From Stentor coeruleus (taxonomy: Eukaryota; Ciliophora; Heterotrichea; Heterotrichida; Stentoridae): a stretch of 46,105 nucleotides of DNA. Under the pieces are notes generated by a model, which was given only the letters and a program-made list of their open reading frames with translations, was not told the origin of the DNA and made no database searches. The stretch is taken from positions 1 through 46,105 of the forward strand of contig MPUH01000558.1 of the NCBI GenBank assembly GCA_001970955.1. The letters run 5' to 3'. Position numbers and translations under genes: made by a program. Shown piece by piece: positions 19,000 to 30,500 of the stretch. Position 1 is the stretch's first letter. Every line of letters starts with the position of its first letter.

Positions 19000-20769
19000 A
19001 AAGATAATGCAATGAGGAATATCTTTATAATCAGTAATGCTTTAGGTTTTGATCGTTGCAGAAATGAACTCGTCCCATATTTAAATGAGTTCCTTGATGA
19101 CGATGAAGAAGTCCTTATCTCTATGGCTGAAGCTGTTCCTAAGCTTTTTGATAGTGTTGGGGGTAAAAACTAAGCTTATATCTTATTAGAAGTCTTAGAA
19201 AAGCTTTGCAGTATTGAAGACATCTCAGTCTATTCAGCAGCAATATCAAGTTTCAAGATAATCTTATCAAATATTGATTGTTTAAAACACGAAGCTTTAC
19301 TTTTAGATCAAACAAATCGTATGAATAGTTCTGAATGGCTGAATTCTAAACTGGCTTTATGTTCTCTTTTACCAATAATAGTTAAAGATATATCCCCAGA
19401 AAGCCAATCTATAATCTTAGATACTTTTAGATCACTTGTAACTAATTCAAACCCTCAAGTACGTAAACAAGCTGCATAAAATTTTAAGTTTTTTATAGAG
19501 AAAGTTAATTCAAGGCAAGAAAGTAATTTACAGGATTTACTTGGATTGATTGGGGTTGATAAGGAAGATTGTGTTAGGCTTATTGGTGTTGATGATTTAT
19601 TGTGTCAGTTTTCTACTGTTGGGGTTAGGAATAATTCTAGTTTGATGCCTGTATTTAGAATGCTTATGGATGATAAGAGTTGGAGGGTTAGGTATTTAGT
19701 TGCAGAAAAATTACCTGAATTTACTGTGGTTATGGCCCCTGAACAGAGGTCTGCGGTGTCAGCGATGGCTAAGTTCTTGCAGGATAATGAACCTGAGGTA
19801 CGCACTGGGGCTTGTAGGAAAATAGTTGATTTCTGCAAGCTTTTGAATGCTGATGAGATATTGACGCATATTATTCCTGTGTTGCCATAAACTATTTTGG
19901 ATTTGTAGGAAAATTAGGACTTTTATTGCTGATGTTGAGTACGTCAAGGCAACTTTTTCAAGCAACATAGTTAAACTCATGCCTTTAATAGGGAAAGCCT
20001 AAAGTACACAGCATCTACTTCCATTGGTATTAGAGATTCTTAGGGACAGCTCTCCTGATTTAAAGGTGCGCATTTTTTCTGACCTTGAAGGGATTTTCTC
20101 GGTTGTAGGGTCGGAAAATCTATAATAAATAATCATGCCTAGCTTAGAAGAACTATCTGATGACAAACAATGGAGGGTAAAACTAAAAATTGCCTAGTGT
20201 TTTCCCTTGCTCGGCAAATAGCTCGGCTTAGATTTTTTTGAAGAGCACTTTCTCCCTATTATTAAAAAACTATCTTTCGACAGTTTTACTCAGTCAGAGA
20301 CGGGGTTACACTAATGGTTAAAGATTTATTCCCTATTTTCGGTGTAAAATGGGTTGAAAACAGCAAAAATCTTTATAAAATACACAAGATCCTGATTTTA
20401 TACACAAAAGCATAATTCCACCCTATTTCCATATAAAATCCTCTTATTTATCTATTTTATTACTAAACAGCATAGCCAAAGAAATGTGTGAGAAAAGCAC
20501 TGACGACCAATACTCAAAACGCTTAACCCTTATTCTCTTCATAAAATCCCTATCAAACTTCTTCTCTAATGATTTCATGCTCAATACCATAATCCCTTGT
20601 ATAAATGATATGCAAGCGATCGTGTGGCTAATATAAGACTAAATGTAGTCACAATCATAAAAGACCCACAAGCTAAAGATTCATAAAAATATCCTTACGT
20701 TTACTTAACAAAGATGAAGATACTGACGTTAGATTTTATGCAGAACAAGCATTAATTGTTTGTGAATAA
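19000..20769 (+). pseudogene. Decayed PP2A scaffold subunit (PR65/A subunit, HEAT repeats)
   Basis: Hand translation recovers nearly the whole PR65 protein except its first 20 or so residues. Examples are ALGFDRCRNELVPYL, DDKSWRVRYLVAEKLPEF, EPEVRTGACRKIVDFC, DDKQWRVKLKIA, GLDFFEEHFLPIIKKL and, near the end, DEDTDVRFYAEQALIVCE. PR65 holds the catalytic and regulatory subunits of protein phosphatase 2A together. Nine in-frame stops, all TAA or TAG, occur at 19171, 19477, 19888, 20000, 20123, 20126, 20195, 20219 and 20376. The frame also shifts near 19905-19917, 20283-20287, 20365-20369, 20622-20626 and 20683-20690. The gene is therefore broken. The longest intact stretch (19480-19887) is a fragment, not a gene. 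Confidence 0.85.
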
Positions 20770-21928
20770 TTTCATAGTAACTAAAAAGAATAGCTTGAAA
20801 ATACATTAATATTTTCATAGTCAAGAAAAAATAGATTTAATGAATTGTATTAAAAATATATAAGTAAAAGTAAAGGTAATTGTCTAGAAATTGTGGTTTT
20901 ATATGTGTAACACTTTTTATATTACATTAAATCTTTGAAAAATGCGATCTTGGTTTGACGAAGACTCAGCGATTTCGGAAAAGATATAGTGATTTCATTT
21001 GACAGAAGTTTGAATAGATGTAGTAAAATTCTATGCTCTGAGGTTAAAATATCTTATAAAAATAAATGGTATAAAATAAAAGTTATCATTTATATTGAAA
21101 AAATGTATATTTGGATAGTGGTTAGAGGTTGAAAATTGAAGAGAATGTTAGAGGTTTTTAAAGTTTTTGTAGGATTCTTTGAAGATTTGCTAGTTACTTA
21201 GATGCGTTGATTATTAATAATTCCTGTATTTATGATTTTTATAGAAAAAAATAAGACTGCAGATATATGTAGACATCCATATAAATAGTTTAGTGTGGTT
21301 CTATATGAAAGATATTTTATTTTGATTAGAAAAGAAATACAATATAGAATTCTGGATTTAATAGAAATATCCTTCATAATGTATTTACTTTTTACCACTA
21401 TAAATAAAAGTTATTAATTTATTTTTTATAACGTAAACTCAACATTTTTTCTGTTTTATGCTTTAGAATTCATTTATATGTTTTACTTCAATCCTTGACG
21501 ATCTTTTGTCACAACTCCTTATTTTCTAAATTATTAACTTTATTTAAATAAAACAATTTCCTGATGCTCCAAATTCAACTAAAACACTTGCCAAGCAGGC
21601 AAATTTATCTTTAATAAGCAAAACTTTTATATAATCATCATATAATAGCTCAATATTTCTAGTCTAAATCACTAAATAATAGCATGCAAACCATCACCAA
21701 ATACCCCAAATAAAACCATTCAGGGACTCAAGATTAACATATTTCCAATAATCAAGACAAAAGCAGAACTTCAGTCAAAAAAAGTTGTAAAAAGTCTCCA
21801 GGGCAAAAAAATGCCTGACGTGACCAGAGGTTTCTGCCAACAATCAAAACTTGGGCCATATGAAGATTTCGTAGGTACTGTCTAGTCCTACAAGACAATA
21901 TTCTTATAGATTTAAACTAAATCTAAGC
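20770..21928. other. Intergenic, with a small GC-richer island
   Basis: Mostly AT-rich with no gene. The exception is about 21770-21905, which is less AT-rich and contains a short frame (ATG at 21811) with a 15-nt GTA...TAG stretch at its end. Whether this is a mini-gene, a small RNA or the end of a transcript is unknown; see findings. Confidence 0.4.
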
Positions 21929-22429
21929 TTAAAACTCTTCGGGTTCCTCAAACGCAACCCCCTTATCAACAAGTTGTTGTCTAATGTCTTCCCATAAGCT
22001 TGGGTGGTATTGCTTGGTGATCTGCCTCAAATACTGGCCATTGGGGTCGTTTTGGGTTAGAAGTTCATCTAAAAATCTATCTGGGACTTTGACTTTATCA
22101 TAAAATTGACTGAACAGAATATAGAACAAAGTCGAGAAACACAACGCATCTCTGAATCCAGCATCTCTTCTACGAATAGGTGGACCAATTACTAGATGTG
22201 CAGCTAGATATGAAAATCCAAAGAGTGGAATTTGTAAGAAAGCTCTGCCAATTGTTAACCTTTCGTTCATTAGCTTGAATCTGAGCATTTCCCAACGTGA
22301 GAGCTTTTCTTGCTCAACAAGTTGTAGCCATTCTTGGAAGTCGTAATAGGAGATCTTGACATAAGGCTTTGAAGAATTTGGTGCCTGAGCAAATGGATGA
22401 TTTTCAGACATAATGTTAATATTGGTCAT
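21929..22429 (-). CDS. Small two-helix protein, possibly mitochondrial
   Basis: 166 residues, or 160 from the second ATG (22411). Two hydrophobic segments, about 61-82 (GRAFLQIPLFGFSYLAAHLV) and 94-110 (LCFSTLFYILFSQF), are separated by IGPPIRRRDAGFRD; the rest is soluble and charged. No family is recognised. The size and two-helix plan resemble the lineage-specific accessory subunits found in ciliate respiratory complexes, but that is only an analogy. The upstream region is strongly C-rich on the coding strand, as for other genes here. Confidence 0.72.
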   Translation of the reverse strand: MTNINIMSENHPFAQAPNSSKPYVKISYYDFQEWLQLVEQEKLSRWEMLRFKLMNERLTIGRAFLQIPLFGFSYLAAHLVIGPPIRRRDAGFRDALCFSTLFYILFSQFYDKVKVPDRFLDELLTQNDPNGQYLRQITKQYHPSLWEDIRQQLVDKGVAFEEPEEF

Positions 22430-22906
22430 AGTTTTGGAATAAATGGGCTGATTGTCTAGGGAAATTGATGATAATAAAGAAAGGGAGAATATTGGTAATA
22501 GTGGGAAGGGAAGTGAAGGGAAGAAGGCTTTGTGAATGTTAAAAGGGGCGGGTAGGAAAGGTTGGATTTTGAGAGATGAAAGGGTTTTTGGATTGAAGGT
22601 GTTAGGGTTTTAAATTGAAGGAGTATTGGTTTGAGTGCTAGAATATTTGGGTTAAATTTATAGGATTTTATTTTCGATGATTTTGGATGGTTTTAATAGA
22701 TGGATTGATTATTTGAATACTTATAGGATAATATTAGAAAGTATAGTTTTGGAATAAAGATTAGATTTTATACAAATATACTAATTGATCTTATTATTAC
22801 CTTTTAATCTTAGCAATAAATCTAACCGCTTCTTTTCTCTTAATAGCATTCTAGTACTTAACTTCACAAATTCCATACACTAAACATAAAGTAAATCTAT
22901 ACACAT
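22430..22906. other. Head-to-tail intergenic region
   Basis: No gene. The plus strand is G-rich to about 22740 (upstream of the small minus-strand gene) and C-rich from about 22790 (downstream of the kelch gene). Confidence 0.6.
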
Positions 22907-23971
22907 TTAATTAAAGTATTTCGAGTTTTCCAAACTAATAATCATATGAGCTTTCCTCTCAAAGCTAATCGAAACAAGTTGCCCTTCATCATTAATCAAA
23001 TAAATTTCATCCTCATAAGGAACAAAATAATAAGGTGAAAACAAGTTTACATCATCAGTTTCTTTAACAACTTCACACCCAGACTTACTAAATTTATAAC
23101 AAGCTGCTTTCTGATCAAAACTCCCATCACTACCTCCAAATATCAAAAAATAATCCTCAGTTCTAGGCCAGCAATGTCCTCCATACATAGGTACTTCTAA
23201 TACAAAATCACAAATCCTCCAAATCATATTTTCTATATTAAAAACCTGTATTCTTTTCTCTACAACCAAATCTTTTCCATTAACATTAGCTCCACCACAT
23301 ACAAAAATCTCTTTTGCAAAAATACAGCATGCCGGATACTCCACACCAAAAATCATCTGTGGCAAACTTACCCATACATTATCTTCAAGCGAGTATCTTT
23401 CGAAATTATTCTCATAACATTGGTATTTTTTAACATAAGTCGAAGTTTTCTCAATTATTTCTCTAACACCACCTATGCAGTATACAAAAGTTGCATCTTG
23501 GACTAATCGAGCTTTTCTTTTAGTATTAAGAAGTGGAGCTAGTTCGAAAATTTCTGAATTTTCTATAGAAACAATGACTGTGTTTTTAACTTCTTGATTC
23601 AGACAAAGGTCATAACCTCCAGCGCAAAAGAGTTTTTGGTTGCTTAATGGGAGGACTGCACATTCTGAATATAGCTTAAAAGGAATTTCGACATGATCAA
23701 GACTGTGCTTAGTTATATTGTATTCTAGGATATGATTTGGAGAATTAATGCTTGCTGTTGAGTATATGTAGCAATCTGGGATTATAATAGAGTCTACTGA
23801 TGGTTCATTAGGATTTTCTATAGGGCCTAGTTCTGGAAATATAATAGTCATTGAGGGACTTATGTCTTTGCCTAGGATGGAAATAGGGAAACCTAAGGGC
23901 TCGATATCTTCAACCGTGTTAAGAGTTGGAGAGGCAGCTTCGGTAAGATGTTTCATGCATGTACAACCCAT
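22907..23971 (-). CDS. Kelch-repeat beta-propeller protein with MGC lipidation start
   Basis: 354 residues from the ATG at 23971. An upstream in-frame ATG at 24046 exists, but the 23971 start gives MGCTCMKH, a good N-myristoylation signal (glycine 2, threonine 4) with C3 and C5 available for palmitoylation. The body has kelch-type blades with paired glycines and a following aromatic: LFCAGGYDL, FVYCIGGV, EIFVCGGANVNG, YFLIFGGSDG, each followed by a W or aromatic strand. Kelch propellers bind proteins. No BTB, F-box or other catalytic domain is attached, so this is probably a membrane-anchored scaffold or adaptor. Confidence 0.83.
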   Translation of the reverse strand: MGCTCMKHLTEAASPTLNTVEDIEPLGFPISILGKDISPSMTIIFPELGPIENPNEPSVDSIIIPDCYIYSTASINSPNHILEYNITKHSLDHVEIPFKLYSECAVLPLSNQKLFCAGGYDLCLNQEVKNTVIVSIENSEIFELAPLLNTKRKARLVQDATFVYCIGGVREIIEKTSTYVKKYQCYENNFERYSLEDNVWVSLPQMIFGVEYPACCIFAKEIFVCGGANVNGKDLVVEKRIQVFNIENMIWRICDFVLEVPMYGGHCWPRTEDYFLIFGGSDGSFDQKAACYKFSKSGCEVVKETDDVNLFSPYYFVPYEDEIYLINDEGQLVSISFERKAHMIISLENSKYFN

Positions 23972-24566
23972 TGTTTTATTATAAGAATTTGGTAGATATT
24001 GAGAAAATGTATGGTAAAAATTTGTAGGATTATATGTATAGATCATGGTTTTAGGTTTTATGATAAGAAGTTTGAGGTATTAACAATAAAAGGAAAGGAG
24101 TTGCTTGGATTTTTTAAATTTAGAGTTTATGAGAATTTTTAAAGTTTTTAGGAGAAAATGATAAGAATAAGAGTTTTATGGTAAATGAAGAATTAGGTTA
24201 GGTTTAGGTTTATATGAAAAGTTAGTAAAGGTATAAGGTAGAGATAAAGATAGAGAGAAATTTTATATAATGTTAACTTGGAAATTACAAATGGAAATTA
24301 CTTGATAATAAAAGATGTATATAAATTATTGATTAGAAAACACAAAAATTTAAATTAAAATCTCTTCGATTTTTTATATACATTTTAAGCATCTCCATAG
24401 AATTATTATCTACTAATAGGAAGTTATATTTAGGATTTTATTTATTTTCTGATATAGAATTGACTTCATTTAAGTCTTAAACAAATTTTTATTTTTTTTT
24501 CTTCTTTAAGAATAGCAAGTATAATTATTATATGTAATTATATAGTAATTATATGAAATTACAGGA
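23972..24566. other. Intergenic, no gene seen
   Basis: Upstream of the kelch gene the plus strand is G-rich (about 24047-24260). The remainder is AT-rich with weak skew. No frame or motif is supported. Confidence 0.6.
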
Positions 24567-26681
24567 TTAATGAATGATAGAAGTGCGGCTGAAAGGCTTG
24601 CTCATTCTTACACTAGGTGTTGGGTCATATAAAAGTTTTTTCTTGATGAGTGATAGTCTGAATACAGCTTCTCGGGGGTTTTTACCTTCAGCATCTCCTC
24701 TTGGGCTAATTGATTCTTCACTATTTAGATATAGTTCAGAGTAAATAGGTCGTACAGTTACATTTCGAACACAGTCCACTGAATCCCCAGTACTGGATTC
24801 CATAACCACTGGTTCTGGAGTTTCTGATATTTCAGGATAAGCTTGAGAAAGCAGCAGGTTTTCTCTTGGAATCCCCACAACATTTCTCCCACAGTACCTA
24901 GGATTAGCTTTAATTTTCCTTATTTTCCTATTAAACTTAGGTGTTTCAACATCTTTGTTATTAACCAATTTCGAATTTTGTTCATTCCTTTCATGTAACC
25001 ACTTATTCCTAGTCTCTTCTTGATCTAAATTTACCATCAAAAGTTTACATTTTGTCGCATAATGACCAATTTCCTCACACAAATAACAACTTATATCCAA
25101 GCTTGTAAAGTCACCTTTTTCGCAGTTCTTAATAAGTCCTTCAAGTATTTCTGAAGCTTCAGGGAATTTACCCACAAGACAATTGAAATTCAACCTAGTC
25201 AAACCTAAAACATCAACAAAATCAGTACATTTAACAGATGCACATCTTGGATTACTAGTAAAAAAAGATATCTCGCCAAAGTGCTGTTTTTCTCCCAGCT
25301 CTTGAATCATACTTTTTGTAAAACCATGATATATTATAACTTTTCCTGTCATAATAAAGTACATTTTGTCACTCATTTCCCCTTCTTCAATAATGTTATC
25401 CCCAGGGGCAAAAGTTTCATTAATCAATGTCCTTGCAAGTTGGGATATGAAATTAGCTTCAAATTTCTCGAAAATTTTACAGAATTTTATAACAACACCA
25501 TGTATATGAGAATAAATCTCATCACGTAAAGGTTCAGAAAGAAGGATCAAAACTTGTTTTTCATCCATTTTGTTCTTTTTTTTGTTTTCCCAGACATAAT
25601 CAAGGTATCTTCTTACCCTAAACTGTAGATCATTAGGTAAACATTTTCTTTTCATATAGCGATTTACAGCTACAGCTTGTTCACGATATGCATTTTCTAC
25701 AGCGTTAGCTTTTGAAACTAAGGCGCCAATTGACCCGATTGTAAATGCAAAAACCCCACTAGCCATAATCATAGTCATCATTGCATAGATTTTTTCAGTA
25801 ACAGTAAATGGGGTTATATCCCCATAACCAACTGTTGACATTGTTGTGAATGCCCAATAAAGAGAAGTGATGTATTTTTCAAGGACACTAGAGTTTTGAA
25901 GGTTGATATTGGTTATCCAGGTCACAGGGTGTATGTCTGAACCTTGGTCTCCGATGAAAAACCATAAACAAGCTGTCCAATGAGCGATAAAAAACACTAA
26001 TGCTAGGAGTTTACCGAACACAAAAATATTAGCCAGAGTGTTACTTGCTATATAATCCTCAATCTTCATGAGTATTTTCTTCAATTTAGCTAATCTTAGA
26101 AGTCTGAGTACTTTTAAAAACCTAAAAATCCTCATTAACCTAAGAACTTTAGGGGCATTATACGCATTCGAACTTGAATCCCCTCCAAAAATACTCCCAA
26201 CAAACCAACTATAAGGCATGCTAGCAATAATATCCATCCAAAGCCAAAACTTTATATAATCTTTTATAATCTCTTTTCTATTCATAACAAGTGTTCCTTT
26301 AATATAAAATCCTGTATTAAAAGTAACCAAAATATCAAAAATAAAGCAAATGTTCATCAAAAATTCAAATCCATTTGTCAGATCTGAAGGGATATCATTG
26401 AAACATATGAAATAAGGTACAGACAAAGACTGATAGATTATAAAAGCTAGAATAAGTATATCCCATATCATCCTAGCTCCTGATTCAGGATGGAAAAGAA
26501 ATCTTACCTCCCACCACTTTTCTTCTTGTTCACTAATCATTGAGAGTTTTTTTAGATATCTTTCTTCTTTAACTTTCATTGTCGGGGAAATTTTAGAGTC
26601 TTTACGGCTTTGATGCATTGATTTTAGAGTTTTTTGGTTTTTTTCCATGATTACGCTCGGGTGAACTTTTGTATTGTCCAT
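24567..26681 (-). CDS. Voltage-gated K+ channel with cyclic-nucleotide domain and zinc knuckle
   Basis: 704 residues. Six helices lie at about 72-92, 105-125, 143-165, 178-200 (S4, arginine every third or fourth residue: RLMRIFRFLKVLRLLRLAKL), 218-242 and 297-320. The pore loop has the potassium filter T283-V-G-Y-G-D288. A C-linker (325-400) leads to a cyclic-nucleotide-binding domain (405-500) with FAPGDNIIEEG, and F468-G-E470 and R479 where cAMP or cGMP is normally held, so binding is possible. Residues 532-545 form C-x2-C-x4-H-x4-C, an unusual CCHC zinc knuckle. The tail (550-704) is basic and serine-rich. The layout matches the EAG/HCN/CNG superfamily; the filter says K+ selective. It probably controls excitability in the cell or ciliary membrane. 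Confidence 0.92.
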   Translation of the reverse strand: MDNTKVHPSVIMEKNQKTLKSMHQSRKDSKISPTMKVKEERYLKKLSMISEQEEKWWEVRFLFHPESGARMIWDILILAFIIYQSLSVPYFICFNDIPSDLTNGFEFLMNICFIFDILVTFNTGFYIKGTLVMNRKEIIKDYIKFWLWMDIIASMPYSWFVGSIFGGDSSSNAYNAPKVLRLMRIFRFLKVLRLLRLAKLKKILMKIEDYIASNTLANIFVFGKLLALVFFIAHWTACLWFFIGDQGSDIHPVTWITNINLQNSSVLEKYITSLYWAFTTMSTVGYGDITPFTVTEKIYAMMTMIMASGVFAFTIGSIGALVSKANAVENAYREQAVAVNRYMKRKCLPNDLQFRVRRYLDYVWENKKKNKMDEKQVLILLSEPLRDEIYSHIHGVVIKFCKIFEKFEANFISQLARTLINETFAPGDNIIEEGEMSDKMYFIMTGKVIIYHGFTKSMIQELGEKQHFGEISFFTSNPRCASVKCTDFVDVLGLTRLNFNCLVGKFPEASEILEGLIKNCEKGDFTSLDISCYLCEEIGHYATKCKLLMVNLDQEETRNKWLHERNEQNSKLVNNKDVETPKFNRKIRKIKANPRYCGRNVVGIPRENLLLSQAYPEISETPEPVVMESSTGDSVDCVRNVTVRPIYSELYLNSEESISPRGDAEGKNPREAVFRLSLIKKKLLYDPTPSVRMSKPFSRTSIIH

Positions 26682-27531
26682 TTTATACTTGAGAGTTTTA
26701 TTAGGATTAATTCTGAGACCATGAGCAAATGATGGGATATTATTAAATTGTTAAGAAAGAGATTTTTAAAGTTTATAATAGGATTATTTGTAAGTGAAGT
26801 GTGGATGATTAAAATAGATTTAGATGAGTTTTGGGATTTTAATAGATGAGATTTGATGTGTAGAATGAAAGTTTTATATAAAAATATAATGAAATTGAGT
26901 TTTGATTTTATTTAGAAAGGATTTTAGATAGAAGTATAGAGTGAGTTAGAATGATGCAATTTGGTGCAAGGATAATATAGTATTTCTATTTTTAATATAA
27001 TAATAATATGATAATAATTTGATATATTTTGTGCTAAAAATAATTATTGCATGTTATTAGGTTTTAAAGTAGTTTTGTATTTAAAATGCATAATCACAAA
27101 TAGAATTTATGAAATTTTTACTGCAAACTAACAATTTTAATAAATTATCCAATCTTATTATAGTCATGCTATTTTCCTTTAAATGATTAATTTTTATAAT
27201 ATGTAAATTAAAAGTATCTCATAAAAATATCCCTTCTCAAATCGTTCATATCCTTAAAATTATTATTCTCCATATCAACATATCCCAACGCTCATTTAGG
27301 TCCTTGAATACAATTTTATATTATTTTCTTAAATCAACCAAAAACCATAAAAACTCAATCTTTATTATTCTTCATCTTAAATTACATATTTAAATACTGA
27401 AGATCATAAATTATATTGCACGCTACAACCTCAGTATACACTTATACAAACAAAGCGATTCCCTATAAAACCATGAAATTCTAGTACTTTTTTATCTCTA
27501 TACTATTTTATAATAATAAAATGCTATTATA
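26682..27531. other. Intergenic between the two channel genes
   Basis: No gene in 850 bp. The plus strand is G-rich to about 26960 (upstream of the K+ channel). The rest is AT-rich with no supported frame. Confidence 0.6.
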
Positions 27532-30500
27532 TTAACTATCAAAGCTTTTTCTACTCTGATGCCTTTTATCAGTTTTTATTTTTTCTAAACCACTAATTTG
27601 GATTGAAAGTTTCTTTTTCACAAACTCAAGACGAGATTTTTCTTGTGCTAAATTGTTTTTATATTCAAGTAATGCTGAACAATTGTAAGACTCTTCTTCA
27701 CAAGAGAGTTTTATATTGGAACTTCTAGCGAATTCTGCTTGTGCCCAGCTGGCAGCTTCAATTTTTTTATAAATCTGATTTTCAAGTAATCTTTCAACAA
27801 TATAATCCAAGTTTTCAATTGTTATGATGTTTGCATAATTTTCGCTCATAATGATAAAAGCTATAATTTGACTTTCTTCAGTTGATAAGCTTCTAATAAA
27901 AAGTTGCTGTTTAATCCTTTGTTTTCCTGTAAGTGTTAACCAGAATTTAGATTTATCATCAATATCTAATGAGGAAATATATGATATTGGGTCTTTAGCA
28001 GATTTAAAATGTTTTATATGGTTCGTTATTTTCTTAGTAAATGCTTGTGATCTGGAGAATTTTTCCTCTATACTTAAATTAGCCCAGTTTTTTTCTAAGT
28101 CTTCAGGATACGGGATTAATACCCATATAGCATGTCTACCTTCTTCATTTAACTCTCCCATCCACAGGGAAATTTTTTCATTATAAGGTAAGAGTTCCCA
28201 AAACTTATTCTGTTTAAGTGGTGTCTGAAGTTCTAAATCTTTATTTTCCAAGCTCAGAGGGTTAAATTTTTTACTCATTACCCCAGCTTGTTCTAAAGCT
28301 AGTTCCAATTTCTCACTGTTAAGATGGTCACTCATTCTAGCAAAGGAATTCCATATTTGAACCCTACCCTTACAAGTCTCTTTTTCCCAAGTCTCTTGGC
28401 ATACAAAAACCAATTCTTTAACATCAGCAATTTCTGGGGTAATTATCTTTGATGATTTCAATAAAAAAGTTGGAAATGAAATCTCTCCTCCTGATCTTGA
28501 TAGCAATTCTGATTCAACTTCACTAATCCAATCATTAGTATTTTCTTGCTCTATTGTAATATTCTCAATAAAAGTAGTTTTGCGTTCAGTATCAATTTGC
28601 CCTTTTTCATCTCTTACGCTTCTTTCTGAACTTTGTCCTGAAATTACTTGATCTATTATTACTTCTTCTTGTAAATGAGCCATTAAAACTTTTTCTCCTT
28701 TCATTTTGGCACGGATGGTTAGGATTATTTTTGATATCAAGCCAACTTTAGAACTGAAATTTGGTAGAAGAGTTTTATAGTAGCCTGTGATTATTGACAC
28801 AAACATTGATGAAAGGAAGAAGATTATAATCACGACAAAGCTCACGATATATAAAATTCCAAGAGTTTCATCAGCTTTGTTGTAGAGCTTAAAGTTGAAT
28901 ACCCCAAAACGTAGAAAATATCCTGACATAAAAGAATATCCTAGTGTTGCATATCCAGGATGATAGTGTCCTAACATTATATGCCCCATAAACATAAACC
29001 CTACCATTATAGTAAAATACATCATTAAAAAGAACAAAAAATCTAGTTGAGCCTTCCCCATGATCCCCATCAAAAACGCCATTTTCGAACTTAGCAAAAA
29101 GTACTTTGGAAAGCGAATGAAAAGGAAAAAAAAGTTAAAAGCTACTAACATACGATATACCTCCACAATTTCTGCTGAATCATAAAAGTCATCAAAGCTA
29201 TCCATTTTTAATGGGCTAACATTCAATCCAAACGTAATAAATAATGTTATGTAAGTCAGTAAAAAAGATATCGTCTCAATAGATCTGCTTAATTCTTTAG
29301 TATAATATTTAAAAAGTGCACGTAATATCTGAACAAAATGCATAGTAATTAAATACAAGCATGACTCTAAAAAACGTGTTGCATGCTCTCTAGCAGTTTT
29401 TTTACCTTTTCTCTCATCTTTAGATATTTCTTCTATAACTTTATAAACTTTATCTCTTTTTTTAGCTTCTATAATCCTTTTTTTATTCATTTTCTTCCAA
29501 TCAACAATAAACTCTTTGAATATTTTCACTGCAAAAAATGTACATAACAATAAAGAAATACAGTCCAAGATTATACTTTTAATATTCTCTGTAATGTACA
29601 TTTGAGGAGTTATAGATACTGATTTAAACTCATGGGCAATTTTCCCAGAGTACAATTGTTTAAAAAATATATAATTGTATGTAAAAGACTCAAGATTTTG
29701 ATTGTAGCTCACCCATTCTAAAGCTATCATATAGCAGTTCTCAGAATTCACTTTGTCTTTACTGATTAATTTGAATATGTTTTTTGCTTGGTCATAAGAC
29801 TTTAATATTACTGATGCTCCTCCATCTCTTCTAAATGTCCCATCTTCGCCTGGGTTATAATAATTGTATAACAATTTACTTGATTTCCCTCGGAATTCAG
29901 TTTTGTTACTACTTGAGCTGATAATTTTTGGTATAACATTTTTGGAGAATTTAGCAGTGTTGTTATGGTAATTGAATCTATTGAATGTGATTCTCATTGT
30001 ATTGTTTAGATATAAAAAGTTTTGGCAGTATGGGTTTCCTTTGAGAAGATCAAAAAATATTTGGTCTATAAATGCTTCTACTTCTATATAAGATGTAGCT
30101 TGGTCTACATTCATTTCTGTTAAATAAGTGAAGTTTTTTAGACTTATTGAATTTTTCGCTACAGTCCGCATATCATATGTATCTTTTATATTAACTTTAT
30201 ACATTGTTGTATAAGAAAATAAAACAAGTAATAAAAGGAATACAATCATTTCTACAAACATAGCAAAGTTGTAATCAACATCCAATTCTTTTTTTTGCAT
30301 AATAATCTCTTTCTTCCTTTCTTTTTTTAAAATTTTTTTTATTTGGCCTTTGAGTTTGTTTATTACTGACGCTTTGGGCTCTAGGCTCTTTTGTTGTAAG
30401 AAAGAACTTAAATTGACTAAATTTGATTTTAATCTTAGCCATAAACTAATACTTGCTTGCTGTTTTATTGAACTTTCTAGAGATTTTATTTTTTCTCGGA

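Noticed and set aside
19546..19890. Intact 114-residue HEAT-repeat gene
   Set aside because: It is the longest undamaged part of the PP2A relic; homology continues on both sides through stops and shifts.
21198..21398. 66-residue minus-strand frame
   Set aside because: Low-complexity isoleucine/tyrosine content typical of AT-rich spacer, no family match, no start context.
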